A stretch of DNA of 64,000 nt from Takakia lepidozioides (GCA_030704615.1 CM060733.1:42098001-42162000); one strand, 5' to 3'. Shown: positions 1-12,465, counted from the first letter of the stretch. A program made the numbers and translations. The notes: generated from the letters alone by a model not told the origin.

Positions 1-847
1 TCCATCCGCAGCTTTGAGATTTCTGACCAGGGTTGTTTCGTCAACCCCCCTATGAGCCCCATGTCGATGACATTTTGTACAACTTCATGCAGTCCAGTCA
101 GACTCTGAAGAGACCAGATGGCACTCCCTGGAGAGGTGCAAAGGAAAAGTCACCAGCATTCATGCAAATACTGCTGGAGTCATGCAGCCACCGCTCTGCA
201 CGGGTTGTCGATCTTTCTGTGTCCACAGGTTCGTTTTCTCCCTTCCGAATTGGTTTCCTTTCAACAGTTTCATCTGCTTAAATCCCCTCCTCCAAACTGT
301 TTATGTTCTCGTGTCTGGTGCAGGAGCAACTTACCACGCATGCAAGGCAGGCGGAAGAAGCCTTTTTGGTATGGAGGGTGATTCTGACCTCTACAACACA
401 GTGCTCCTCCCCCTTTTGTCTGGCTCCACTTCAGGCACACAGACTGATCGGATTCATATTCGAAATGATGACGATCCCGAAGATAAGCAGGTCGACAACG
501 ACTTTTCATGTGAGTAAGTGCTAAACCCTCTTTGGGAGTCATACTCAATTTCTCGATAACATCAAAGTTACAGTAATAACTTTTTCAGGCTGTCTTTCAG
601 GAAAGCCAGCGGTGGATCTTCAGGAGATACATTCATTTCTGGCGAGTCTGTTTTCGACAGCCCCCTTTCCAATTTTCTGCTCCCTGTTTATGCCGAAGCA
701 ATGGCACTTCACGCGTCCGAGTCCCTATCCCCTGACTTTTTAGTGGCCAGCCGTAGGTGTATCCAGCGTGGATCCGGTGTTCTAAAATACTTAGACTTAG
801 ATGCAGAGGAAGAGGGGATACATTGTACTGACTCTGAGTCAGACTGA
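1..847 (+). pseudogene. 3' end of a decayed DNA-methyltransferase-like gene (paralogue of 27915-30261)
   Basis: Three exon-like blocks are visible: 1-228, 324 to about 509, and about 600-847 (stop TGA 845-847). The first encodes a stretch with DDILYNFM, SPAFMQILLES and VVDLSVSTG that lines up with VLYNYV, SPAFIQTLMET and ILDLTCGTG of the larger gene at 28503-30261 on the other strand. In both copies an intron splits the codon of the last glycine of this SAM-binding (motif I) region: here GT at 229, AG at 323. The second block (GATYHACKAGG ... GDSDLYNTVLL) matches the paralogue's motif II exon. The third resembles the paralogue's last exon (FLLPVYAEAM against YILPTYAARL) and ends in an acidic tail. 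The upstream catalytic half lies outside the window. The change of DLTCGTG to DLSVSTG and the lack of a start make a functional enzyme unlikely. The homology is clear; the function is inferred from family motifs. Confidence 0.55.
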
Positions 848-1023
848 ACGGTATTCTTTTAATATTCATTTTTATATTATCTGGAAAACGTTGAATCCCC
901 TTACTCTACCGTAGTTGTTCCTTTAGAACAAATAATAATCACAGAATCAACTTTCGTTTAAATTGCTATATGTATGAATCCATCTCACAAACCTTCCTGA
1001 CTCTTCTCATATCCATTGTGCAT

Positions 1024-1335
1024 TCATCTACACTGTATTCATGCGTGCTCCTTTCATGAAAGCTTCCTTTGTACAACATCCATTGTACATTCATCCTCTG
1101 TACTCTTTAATCCACCCCACAAACCTTCCACACTCATTTCATATACTTTGTGCATTCGTCAAAAGATTTGGTCATGCATCTTCCTGTCATGAATTTTTGT
1201 CATTGCTCAACATCCATTATACATTCATCCATTTTACTCTTATCCATCCGTCATTCATCCATCTACATAGATTTTTCAAACTCATCCATCTGTTTATCAT
1301 CCAACTGTACATTCATCCATCATTTATTCAATGCC
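1024..1335. repeat. Imperfect ATTCATCC-rich simple repeat
   Basis: Short T/C-rich units such as ACATTCATCC and ATTCATCCA recur about ten times with irregular spacing. Open frames through it (PLYIHPLYSLIHP-like) are translations of the repeat. The stretch 848-1023 just upstream is AT-rich and shows no gene. Confidence 0.6.
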
Positions 1336-1438
1336 TTTTATTATGTCGTCCAGCTTGTTTCCGCGGTAAAGGGTGCCAATCCGCGGGAATACACTCCACT
1401 TCTTTCTGGGTGCGTGGTGACTCGGCCTCCACGAGTGA

Positions 1439-1540
1439 TGACGTGGACTGAGACCCGTGACGTGGCATTTGCGCAAGGTGACGTGGCGTGAGCGCAGTCG
1501 CGCTCACGCGCTCACGCGCTCACGTGACCAGGCTCACGCC
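1439..1540. promoter_or_regulatory. Cluster of TGACGTGG boxes next to CTCACGCG repeats
   Basis: TGACGTGG occurs at 1439, 1458 and 1479, followed by tandem GCTCACGC units and a CACGTG near 1530. ACGT-core boxes of this kind bind bZIP factors in plants. The cluster lies just before the truncated left end of a retroelement at 1552, with no intact gene downstream, so any promoter role is a guess. Confidence 0.3.
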
Positions 1541-1602
1541 GAGGCATCCCTGCATTGCTATCCATTAAACGAGTAGAGTTTTAAGGCTGGGAAGAAAGAA
1601 AG

Positions 1603-1833
1603 GTGAATGTTTATACTCATATGCATGAAGAGCTGGTACTGGTAAAGAATTGGATTCCAAAGGATATTTTGTGGATCAAACTCACACCAAGAACAGCTTT
1701 TCAGACTTGTTTGCCATATGGTTATATGGTAACGGAGACTTCAAGTATAGCCAAGGGTGCATTGAAGCTTGAAAGAAACCCAGGCATATACGAGAGATAT
1801 TACAGAAGAGAGTTTTGGTTATTGCCACATTAA
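1603..1833 (+). pseudogene. Family A 5' ORF, truncated
   Basis: This matches the C-terminal 76 residues of the ORF at 47348-47804 and ends with the same FWLLPH and stop. In copy 1 the upstream part is cut at 1552, and a TAA (GAGTTTTAAGG against GAGTTTGAAGG in copy 3) closes the frame. It precedes gag by about 20 bases. The protein has no motif I recognise. It is basic and aromatic-rich and could be an extra leader ORF or a detached gag N-terminus. Confidence 0.5.
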
Positions 1834-1854
1834 AAGAAATGAAAGACATGGGAC

Positions 1855-3800
1855 ATGAGTGATGAAAGAGAAGCTAGACGACAGAGATATTCAGCAAAAA
1901 GAGAAAGCTATCTGAAAGCTAATTATCCATATCTTTGGGAGAGAGGAATAGACATAGGGGAATCATCTGGACCTCTCACACCATCAAGATCAAAGAGTGC
2001 ATCACCTATACCGGAAGAACTAGAGTGGATGCCACTCCTTCTGTTTCTTTGCAAGAAAGATTAAGGGAATTGGTCCAGGAAGAAGATCAATCACGAGGTG
2101 AAAGATCTGAGGTACATCCTTGGATAAAAGACTTGACAGAAATCTTTGATAAGAGTTGGCATGGAACACCAAAAGCAGGAACTCCAGTTTCTGAAGCAGA
2201 AGATGAAGAAGGAGAAGAGGATGTGGCAGAGCCAACGGAGAGTTCAGACTCTCCAACACCATTACAGTTGAGTTACATGAGTGAAGAAGAAACCCAGGGC
2301 AGAACTTGGAGGATGAAAACAGAGAGAAGAAATTAGAAGAGGAAGAATATGAAGAAGTAGACCCAACAGCTGAGGTTGAGACTACAACCAGGACATCCCA
2401 ACCCGTTGGACCTGGATCAAGTGGAGCACTTGGATCACAGGCCAACGAAGGTGTCGGCTCAGGGGGATCAGGCGGGCTGCCTGGATCTGGCTCTGGGGGG
2501 ACAGGGAGTGTGGGAAGTAGTGCAACTGAAGCTGGGAATACTGTGAATATCGTGGGACCAGAAGCAAGGAGTGCTCAAGGGCCACCACTTGGTGGAAGAT
2601 CCACCACAAAAACAACAGGTCCAGAAGGACCAGCACCAGCAAGGGTGCCAGCACCTGTCAGTGGGCAGAAGGTAGGGCCACAGATGGCGTTACAACCAAC
2701 ACGGGCAAAACCACCCTTTCCAATATATTCAGGAAAAGGGGATCCCGATGTACACATTAGCCAATTTGAGCACATGTGTATAGTGAACAATGAGAATGGC
2801 GATGATGCCAAGATGAGACTGTTTCCTTGTTCACTTATCAAGAAAGCAAGTGAATGGTATGCAAGATTCCCTGATAATCATTTCCTAACCTGGAATGGCT
2901 TGAATACAGCATTTCGAAATAGGTTCAGGACAAGTAAAACTGAGGATGAAGTGTATGGAAGTTTACAAGAGCTGAAGCAGAAGAAGCATGAAACTGTTGA
3001 AGAGTATATGGAGAAGATGGAATTGATGATGAAAAAGCTGGCTGCAGTACCAGCGCCCGGTTTACAGAAGACTTGGTTTGTGAGTGGATTAAGACCAGAG
3101 TTGCAAAGAAAGTGGATATGTTACCCCATAACACAGTGGAGGAGGCATTTGAAACTGCGAACAGAATTGAGCAATTGGGAATGCTCAGGAGAGAGAAAAA
3201 AGAAGATGAGGACTCTGAGGATGAGTCAGATGAAGAAGAAGAGCAAGAACTAAAAAGAAAGAGTAAGAGAAAGGAGAAGTTGAAGAGGGATAACTATGAA
3301 AAAAAATTGGAAGAAATCTTGAAGAAGTATGCCACAGAGGCTGCAACACATTGGAGGAAGGGTGTATGGTGTGCAAAGTGCCACAATGAAGGCCATACCA
3401 CCACAGAATGCCACATGAAGGAGAAACACTGTACTATCTGTAAAATGGATAACCATTCTACTGAGAATTGTTACTATAACAGAAGGACAGCTGCAAGAGA
3501 ACCTAGGCAAGTAAGGGTGCATCAGGTGCAGCCCAGCCAAGAAGAAACAATGATCAGGACCACTATGGTAGGTCTGGTGGTTATAACAATGGCATGGAAG
3601 GGAGAGGTAATTCAAGAGGGAATTACCAAGGAAATTCCAGAGGCAACTATCAGGGTAATCCAAGGGGGAATTACCAGCCGGGAATCAGGATTATAGAAAT
3701 AATCCAAGAACAGACCAAGGGCGAGGACCCAATGGTGAAGAGCTATGTTACTATTGTAATCAGCCAGGACATCGCAAGGCAGCCTGTTCATTCTGGATAA
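1855..3800 (+). pseudogene. gag: Family A gag, copy 1 (three CCHC zinc knuckles)
   Basis: Gag coats the element RNA and forms the particle. The chosen start is the ATG of MSDEREARRQRY at 1855, shared with copy 3 (47826). An acidic region is followed by a Gly/Ser linker (about 2400-2560), the capsid core (FEHMCIVNNENGDD ... EWYARFPDNHF, 2765-2900), a KE-rich acidic/basic stretch and three zinc knuckles of the form CX2CX4HX4C: CAKCHNEGHTTTEC near 3371, CTICKMDNHSTENC near 3430, and a third near 3740-3790. RGNYQGN repeats lie between the second and third. The frame is lost at about 2030, 2290, 3105, 3535 and 3680, each by one base relative to copy 3. Confidence 0.8.
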
Positions 3801-3814
3801 GACACCAGAATGAG

Positions 3815-6790
3815 ATGAGAGCTCCTGTGAATGAGGGCCCAGTGGTGGCAGCTCACATGGTTAGGCCATGTGTTGTACCAGAAGTAAGTACAATGATAGT
3901 AACAAGAAGTAAAGCCAAACTAATACCTCCAGTAGAAGAGGAAGAAGATGAGACTGGAAGTGGCAATGATATGCCTGAAGATGAAGAGACTTGGAAAGAT
4001 GAGAAGGAACTGCACAAGGAAGTGGCAGATACTATAAGGGAAATGCAAAAGAGTACTGATATTCCTGTGGCAGATTCCTCTGATTCGGATGGAGAAAAAG
4101 AAGGGAGTGAGGAAGAAAGGAAAAAAGAAGATGCAGACATGCAAAGTAATGAAGAGACTTTGGCTGCAGTAATATGTCAGACCAAAGCAGAAATTACCAT
4201 TGGACAGCTATTAGCTGTGGCACCTTATTGTAGGCACAGGCTGTATCAAGCAATCAATCGAATTGCCCAAGAGACAGGAAACACAGACCTGAACAGCAAG
4301 GTGACCAGTTATAATGTGAAGCCAGAAGGGCGAGAACCAGTCATGGACTTTGATGATTCTATGCCAGTAATCCAATTGAGAATTGGAAGCACAGAACTAA
4401 CTGATGTACTGATAGATGGTGGTTCTGGAGTAAATATCATGACAGACCAATTAAGAAAGAAGCTTGGTCTAAGTAACATGAAACCAGCCCCATTTACAGT
4501 AACAATGGCAGATCAAAGAAGTGTGCAGCCATTGGGATTAATAAGAGGAGTTAAGATACAGATACAGAAAATGATCTTTATGATCACAGTAACTGTATTA
4601 AGAATGGATGAAGTCATGGAGGCTTACTCCTTATTATTGGGACGTCCGTGGCTGAAACAGGCCAGGGTATTCCATGACTGGAATTCTCAGTTACTAACCG
4701 TGCATAATGGGATACACGAGATACAAATTACCACAAAGAAATCTAGTAGATTACCTGCTACAAGAAGACCTCGAGGAGTCAGAGAGTATGACTGGAGAGG
4801 AGGACTGGATGAGGAGCAGGAAGCTACCCTATTTGCTGCACACCCAGAGTGGGAGCAGATTGCGGAGATGCGGCTGGAAAGCCTAAGTTGTTTAAGAGGT
4901 ATCTGCTGTGGTGTAGTGTCGGCAACACCAATTGAAGAGGAAACCAGCAGTTACCCACCACATTTCTATGAAGAAAGAGAAGGAGAAATAGAAATCCTAG
5001 AAGAACCAGCCACTGTGAGCTTACAGGATGAAGTGGTGACTGGTTGGACAATCACAGCTGATGAGCAGGTGAGAGAAGTAAATGTGGGAACTCAAGAGGA
5101 ACCGAGGATGGTGAAAGTAGGAGCTGATTTGGAGCCGGAATTCTTCGAAGAAGCTAAAAGCTTGTTCATCAAATACAGAGATGTATTTGCTTGGAGCTAT
5201 GAGGATCTAAAAGGGATACCACCTGAAGTCTGTCAGCATAAGATTGAACTGGAACCAGGGTCAGTACCAATCAAGCAGGCGAGGTATAGAATGAATCCCA
5301 ACTACGCACAGAAGGTTGGAGAAGAGATAAAGAAGTTGGCTGAGGCTAAGTTTATATACCCAATAGAGTATACAACTTGGTTGTCACCCATTGTTATAGT
5401 TCCCAAGAAGAATGGCAAACTAAGAGTATGTGTAAACTATAAGAAGCTGAATGCTTGTACGAAGAAAGATCCTTTCCCTTTGCCATTCACAGAAGCAGTA
5501 TTAGACACTGTGGCAGGCCATGAGATGTACTCATTCATGGATGGCTTCAGTGGTTATAATCAAGTGCAAGTGGCAGAAGAAGACCAAGGGAAAACAGCTT
5601 TCATCACAGACTGGGGGGCTTATGCATACAAAGTCATGCCCTTTGGACTTTGTAATGCACCAGCGACCTTTCAGAGAGTGATAAGTGAATCTTTTCATGA
5701 GTATCTGGATGATTTCATGCAGGTATTCTTGGATGATTTCAGTGTGTACAGCTCTAAGAGTGAGCACTTGCATAAATTGGAGTTATGTTTGGCCAGATGC
5801 AGGATGAGAGGTCTGGGCCTGAATCCAGAGAAGTGTACTTTCTGTGTGAACTCAGGGGTGCTTCTGGGACACATTGTGTGTAAGAAGGGACTCCTTGTGG
5901 ATCCCAGGAAGACAGAGTCCATTAAAGCCTCTCCCCCCAGTGAATGTTAAAAGTCTACGAAGATTCCTTGGGCAAACCAGTTATTACAGAAGATTTGTCA
6001 AAAGGTATGCACAAATAGCAGCACCATTGAGCAAGCTTCTGAAGAAAGATGCAGTGTTTGATGGACAGCTGAATGTCAACAGGCGTTTGAGGAACTTACA
6101 CTGTCAGTAACAACTACACCTGTGCTGATTAACCCTCACTGGCATGTAGTATTTCATGTTCACTGCGATGCATCAGGAGAAGCATTGGGTGCGGTGTTAG
6201 CCCAGAATGTTACAGGGAATATAGATTCACCTGTGTACTATGCTAGCCGGTTGATGAACAGTGCTGAGAGGAACTATAGTACAACGGAAAGAGAAGCATT
6301 GGCAATGATTTATGCAGTCAAGAAATTCAGGCATTACCTATTGGGAAGAAAGTTTATGTTTTATGTGGATCACCAGGCTCTGATATATCTGGTGAACAAA
6401 CCTTTGATAAGTGGAAGGATAGCGAGGTGGTTAATAATCTTGCATGAGTTTGAGTTCGAGGTTATTTACAAGCCTGGCCGTTTGCATCTTGTGGCAGATC
6501 ATTTGTCACGACTAACAACAGGAGAGGCCGCCACAGGAGTGGACGATCAGTTACCTGATGCGAGTTTATTTGTAATGGAGGTGCAAGGAAGTGCAGATGA
6601 ATGGTTAGATTGGCAGTGGCCAATCAGATACTACCTTGCTCATGGTCAGTGCCCACCTAGTTATGGTAAAGAGCAGAGGAAGAGAATTGCTATCAAAGCT
6701 TTACCTTATACTATGGTAGGAAGCAGAATGTATAAGTTAGGACCTGATGGAGTACTAAAACGATGCTTGTACCACCATGAAGTAATAAAG
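3815..6790 (+). pseudogene. pol: Family A protease, reverse transcriptase and RNase H, copy 1
   Basis: An open stretch at 3815-5950 (711 residues) holds an acidic gag/protease spacer, the aspartic protease (LIDGGSGVNIM, residue about 198) and most of RT: KARYRMNPNYAQ, then IVPKKNGKLRVCVNYKKLN, FMDGFSGYNQV, MPFGLCNAPATFQR and the catalytic box VFLDDFSVYSS at residue about 636. It breaks at about 5940 by loss of two bases inside CTCTCCACCACC. The RT connection continues to 6110 and RNase H runs from 6122 (HCDASGEALGAVL, TEREALAMIYAV, YVDHQAL), ending where a one-base loss near 6785 shifts into integrase. A single gag-pol protein is expected in the ancestor. Confidence 0.85.
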
Positions 6791-6792
6791 TC

Positions 6793-7877
6793 TTGGAGGA
6801 AGTTCATAAAGGAGTGGCTGGAGGTCATTTTGGAGAAGAGACTACCAGTAGAAAGATACTACTCGCAGGATACTGGTGGCCTACTTTGTTCAAAGATGTA
6901 CACGAGTATTGTCAGAAGTGTGATGAATGTCAGAGGCTAGGACCTTTGCAGAGATCTGGAAGGATGGCCTTGCATCCTACAATGCCTACAGAACCATTTC
7001 AGAAATGGGGACTAGACTTTGTTGGACCAATTAACCCACCATCCAGGAATACACGAAACACGTACATAATTACAGCCACTGATTATACTACAAAGTGGGT
7101 GGAAGCTAAAGCTTTGAGGGACAACACAGCCAAGTCCACAGCAAGGTTCCTGTACGAGAACATACTTACACGATTTGGCTGTCCCTTAGAATTTATCAGT
7201 GATCGAGGAAGTCACTTCATGAATGAGACCATTGAGTTGTTGACTAAAGAGTTATGATTGTGCATAGAAAGAGTACAACATATTACCCGCAGGGTAATGG
7301 GCAGGCAGAGGCTACCAACAAAATACTATGTACTATCTTGGCTAAGATAGTCAATGCAAACAGAACGGATTGGGATACAAAGCTGCTGACAGCTTTATGG
7401 TCATACAGGACTTCATATAAAGTCACCACTAAGTATACACCATTCCAATTAGTTTATGGTATGGAAGCCTTACTTCCAGTGGAATTCCTGTTACCTACCA
7501 TGAGAACGGAGTGGGGAAAAAGAATGGAATTGCAAGACTCCATCAAGGTCAGGAAACATGAATTATACCATGTGGAAGAAGTACGTGCTGATGCAGCTGA
7601 TAATATGACAAGAATTCAAATGAAGCGAAAGGAACAGTTTGATGAAGGCAAGTTAAAGACTTTTAAGACGGGGGATTTGGTTCTATGGTTGCAGAAGAAA
7701 GGAAAGATTCAAGCTTCTAAGCTTAAATCACCGTGGAAAGGACCTTATGTCATACAAAAGATGTATGATAACAACACCGCCATGTTACAAACCATTAACA
7801 AAGAAATGCTGGGAAGAGTCAATGCAAATAAGTTGAAGGGGTACAGTGGTATCCATGAAAAAACCCCTGCAGCATGA
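6793..7877 (+). pseudogene. int: Family A integrase, copy 1
   Basis: Integrase inserts the cDNA into the genome. The zinc-binding end includes the CQKCDEC pair (about 6914). The catalytic core shows WGLDFVGPI (first D), FISDRGSHF (second D) and QGNGQAEATNK (E). The frame breaks at 7250 by one base (GAGTTATG against GAGTTCATG in copy 4) and again near 7860. There is no chromodomain. The C-terminal part (TGDLVLWLQKKGK ... WKGPYVIQKMYDNNTAMLQ) is the usual GPY/F-like module. Confidence 0.85.
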
Positions 7878-7984
7878 TTTGCATGTTGAACCGCAAGAGC
7901 AGTCACGGGCTGCCCCAGTGTTACGAACGGAGTATGGAACACTTGTCGCTAGGCCCAGCATATATGACCAGGGCGGGCAAAACA

Positions 7985-8205
7985 AACGTGACACAGCCAA
8001 CCACAGCCCATCACGACGTGACACAGCCTATCACAGCCCATCACGACGTGACACAGCCTATCACAGCCCAGCACGGCGCAACACAGCCTATATCAACCTA
8101 CCACAGCGTGTCACAGCCTATCACAGCTTACCACAGTGCATCACAGCCTATCACAGGGTAACACAGTATGACACAGCCTGTCACAGCTCAACACAGCCTA
8201 CTAAA
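7985..8205 (+). repeat. 30-bp minisatellite encoding a decapeptide repeat (copy 1)
   Basis: Units of about 30 bp (CACAGCCTATCACAGCCCAT plus ten more bases) encode DTAYHSPSRR and variants (TAYHSLPQCI). They lie between integrase and ORF3 and keep the reading frame in copies 3 and 4. About seven units are present here. Confidence 0.8.
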
Positions 8206-11200
8206 GTTACATCATCCATAGAATCAGTGACAAGTGGACACATAATAACTTCAGGAAAATGGATGACGGAAGAGGAAACGGAAATTACTTTAAAAATAGA
8301 CACGTGGAGGTCAGGACGCGACACACAGCAGACAATGAAGTGCAAGGACAGGTGTCAAAAGAAAGAAGACAAGAACGGCCGTCAAAAGGGATGAAAGCCA
8401 AGCCCATTAATGAGTACGGAAAAAGGGAAACGGAACGAACGGCAAGTACAGAAAAGCCGAATTCTTGTCACATGTGTGATCCTAGTGGACTATCCAAGAG
8501 GGAAAGTCCACTAAAGAAGATAAAATTTAAAACCAGTCACAGCGGATACAGCCAATAGAAAACCAGAGAAAGGATCAAGAAAATGGAGAAAAATTGAGCG
8601 CAAGAAGCGGCGTCGTTCTGAGTAACGGGCGTCTCGACAGGACAGGCCATAAATGCTATAACTTGGAAACTATGGAGGAACTAACAGACTATACGCTCGC
8701 AATATTACTTACGCAGTGGCATAGACACGAAAGGACAGAGCAGAGTTTTTCTCTTGAGCAATGCTTGCAAGCCCCGCAGGCTTACAAGAAATTACCCATA
8801 GCTTTCTGCGGCAACCATACGTTTATGCTTTGTGCACTACAGGCATTCCTGCAGTTGTTACAACCAAAGCAGTTCTGTGAGTCTAAAATGAAGAGAGTGA
8901 GAGGAATGGAGGAAATCAGGGTGAAGAGCACCACAATTCTGCAGAAACAAACGATGGCTACCCCACAGGCGATAAAGATACTGGAGGAGCTGAGATTGCA
9001 AGGATTGCAAAGCCTAGATTGGACACTACACCATAGACAGTACATGTTACAATTTTTGCAGAACTTTGAGCCAAGGACAGGAACAACAACGGTGAAGGGA
9101 GTTGAATTAATGATTACTCCCTATACCTCCAGCAATTGTTTCGATTGCCAGCAGGTCAGGTGCATGTGGAGGAACACAGGGCAAGACTGCAAATAGGGGA
9201 CTTATTCCAAGAAGGGAGTTTCTTTAAAACTCAGGGTTATGCTTGTACCAAAGCTGTGTACCCAGGGTTAAAAGAGATAGGCCAGGTATTGAACGTTCTG
9301 ATTGCCCTGAAACAGAACCAACAATATTTGAGCAGATCCTTCACAGAGGAAATACTCAAAGGCCTGAAGGGACAAGAGGTACAATGGGCGGACATAATGT
9401 ACAACGCACTGGTAGAGGAGATGAAAAGATTACAAGGTACTACCGCAAAGTCTCCTATCATTGTGTCTGGCCCAATCATTGCTCAAATAATCCTTTTCTG
9501 GCATACTTAATGCACAAGAAAGAAGGAAGAAATGGGAGTGTTTGAGCCAGAAACAACTGCAATGGAAGAGCAAGGCTCTTCACACAGTGAGGGTGGACTA
9601 GCAGCACAACCCGAGACTAAGGGCAGAGAGGGGAAAGACTGTAGTGGCGGATCCACTGGCTTCACGGATTCCGCATGATAATGTTTCCCAAGCTCATGGC
9701 CAGGAAGGGGCACAGCAGCACAGACAAATGCTATTACTGGAAGCAGGACCTTCAGAGAGGGAGGAGGAAGAAGTTACTTCTGCATCACAACCATCACAGC
9801 CACTTGAACGACTTGTCACAAGGTCACAAGTTATCCATGCAGCTCAACCCGAAATAATTGATTTGGAAAGTGAAGGGATAGATATTCCAACTACAGAACA
9901 GATAGTGGCAGAAATAGAGAAGGGGACCTTCTCTATGAATATTCTGGTCTGGTCAAGGAGACAGAAATCCCAGAGGTGCAACAGTTGCCCAAGGAAATCC
10001 TGAGGTGCATATAATGCACACACCTGTGTCGGAGGTACCACAGGCGGAAGGTCATGACACTGTAGCACCGGTCATAGATGAAGTAGTTCAGGAAGAAAAT
10101 CCGGTGGGACAATGGCCTGAATGGTTAGTGAGACATCATACTGTTGAAGATCAGGAGGAACAGCAGCAACCTCACCATGATGACCCTCAACAGGCAATGC
10201 TGATGAGTTCCATAGGCAGGACACTTAATTTGTTGGGGACTTATGTCAAATCCCATGTTCCAATTACCCAATTGACAGCCTTGAAAGAGGAACTCAGGAA
10301 GGAGTTTGAGGCTCGACTTGCCACTGAGTGTGCAAACAAGGTCGATGAAGAGGTCACTCTCAAGATGAAGCAGGACTTGGGCAATACAGAAATGGCTTTG
10401 CATTGGCCAAGCAACAATTGATTGAGGCAGGCCTCGCGCAAGACCAGTTGCACGAAGCACATAAGCAACAGCTATACCAAATGCAGGTGCAGCATGAAAG
10501 CAAGTTGCAAGAACTGAATGCACTACATACGGAGTTGCAGACAGTGCATAACAGGATGGCGATACAATGTGCTACATTTACAACTATGCTTGACCAATCA
10601 ACAAAAGAAATAAACAGTCAAGCGGAAAAATGTACGAAGGCAGAAGAAGAGAATGTTGAGCAAATGAAGCTCATTGTCGATATGAAGAATACAATCTGTC
10701 GCCATGAAGATACTTCAAGCAATACAGGCAGATGGAAGCTGATCAAGAGAAACACATCGTGGAGTTGCAACAAACCATCGTGGCCAATAGAAATGAAATC
10801 GCGGTCAGTAACAAGGCTGGAAGGAAGCCAATAATCTACTTGCTGCTTATGCGCAATTGGTTGAGCCACAGGCGAAGCGCATGGAGGCTTTACAACAGCA
10901 GTTGGAATTGTACAAGCTAAGAGAGGAGCAAACTCTCAGGGGAACCACAAGCAGCTTGGTGGATAACAGCCTTATGCAGGTCTGGTTAGCACAAGGGCCA
11001 GTAGAGGGCAAAGCCCACGGAAGCTCACCCAAAGCGAGATGAATGAGCTCAGGCTGCAGGTGCAGAACATTGCCACAACTACTATAGACAATGTCTATAG
11101 TAGGATAGCAGAGTTACAAGAGGATGTAGACGGACTGCAGACTCAAGTGGAAGACCCTCACTTCAAACATCGACCAAAGAGTCTATACCTCAGGAACAGC

Positions 11201-12430
11201 TAATGGCTTCTTATTTACAAGCCAGAACTTTGGCTTTTCAGTCTTCACAGGAGGTGCAGGAGATGCCAATGATACAGGAGCCAGTACCACCACCACCACA
11301 ACAGGTCAGTGTACCAGTAGCTGAACCTGTGGTTACTACAACCACACCACAGCCACCACAGCCGGAGGTATGGGGCAATGCCGCTTTTAACCCACCTAAA
11401 ACTCCAGCTGCAAGGGAGTACAGTAGGGCTATGATTATGCCCTTCAACCAAATTCCCATCATGTTGGATTTGGCTTGGAAAGAATTTAGTCCTCCGCAGT
11501 CATTCGCACATTACTACCAAATCATGCGTATTGGCTGCCAGTGGCAACTAGGACTAAAGTTCTTCCAAACAATCGACATATTGAAGATCATCACTTTGCA
11601 CAATACTGGCACGAGGCAGGTACCATGTTGAGGGAATTGGTGCTTTCCAGGTTGTACATGGACTCATTTATACCAAGACCAAGGAGATAGCAAGTATTGT
11701 CATGGGGTGCGGCTATACTACGCTGCTTGTTTTCTGGTACGTTACCACATTGAGCAACAAAAGATGCAAACACGCTTTCAAGTTACTCCAGTGGAGATCA
11801 TTGGGTATTACCTTCGGTGCCACCTCATATGTACCTATATGACCCAAAAGTTATGATGCAAAAGGATTCTCAAATTCGTTCATGGTTTCAAGCAGCCTGC
11901 AACCATTTGTCAACACAGAAATTCGGACTTGATGACATTTTCTATAAGGGACATGTGGCATGGAAGTACTTACTTGCACGCTGCACCAGTAATTGGTACC
12001 CCACTCACCTGGACAGACAAGGAGCTCAGTGTCTACACCAATTTTGCTGTTCAGCGGTTACACCAAGTTGTAAAATGCAAACTTCCAGACATGGTAGGAC
12101 AGCATTGTATGCCCCAGATGATTCCACAAAAGGTTCGAAAATTAAAACACCTGAGAGGCGATGAGGATTCTGATACAACTGTTTCTTCACAGAATTCTTT
12201 TGACATGGGAGAAGACTATGCAATTCAGATGGAAGAAAAGAAGCGAAGGGGTCTCCTATGCCGGAAAGGTTACCCGATATCAGCCTCCAGAGGGCCTCAC
12301 TTATCCAGGTAGTGATCAACCATCTCCGTCAACCAGAGACAGACCTCGGGCTCGTACACACAGTCCGCCACGAAACTCTCAACGTCAACAAGGTGCTCAC
12401 TCACAAAGGTTTGCTACTCGGAAACAGTAA
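8206..12430 (+). pseudogene. Family A ORF3, copy 1: long coiled-coil protein after integrase
   Basis: The recognisable conserved start is MEELTDYTLAILLTQW (ATG about 8670). Next come a helical region (IAFCGNHTFMLCALQAFLQLL), a long coiled coil rich in Q, E and K (about 10260-11150), a Pro/Thr linker (PPPPQQVSVPV, 11280-11360) and a C-terminal domain with WKEFSPPQSFAHYY (about 11475), many aromatic residues and a Ser/Pro/Arg-rich tail ending RKQ. Frames break at least eight times compared with copy 4. The ancestral length is over 1,200 residues. No known enzyme motif was seen. Position after integrase recalls the env-like or additional ORFs of Athila/Tat elements, but no signal peptide or clear membrane anchor was found. 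Confidence 0.65.
11081..11101. repeat. Perfect 21-bp palindrome inside ORF3
   Basis: Arms ACTATAGACA and TGTCTATAGT are separated by one base. The same palindrome is kept in copy 2 (about 17621-17641). In copy 4 seven bases of the right arm are missing at about 59299, which breaks the ORF3 frame. Confidence 0.7.
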
Positions 12431-12450
12431 ACCGTGAGGACACGGCTTTT

Positions 12451-12465
12451 TGAGGGGGGAAGGGG
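12451..12465 (+). other. Polypurine tract of family A
   Basis: TGAGGGGGGAAGGGG lies directly before the LTR start TGTTAGAGG. It primes plus-strand DNA in LTR elements. The same tract occurs at about 60649-60663 in copy 4. Confidence 0.75.

Noticed and set aside
1041-1491. Open frames rich in His, Ile, Leu and Phe
   Set aside because: Derived from the ATTCATCC simple repeat.
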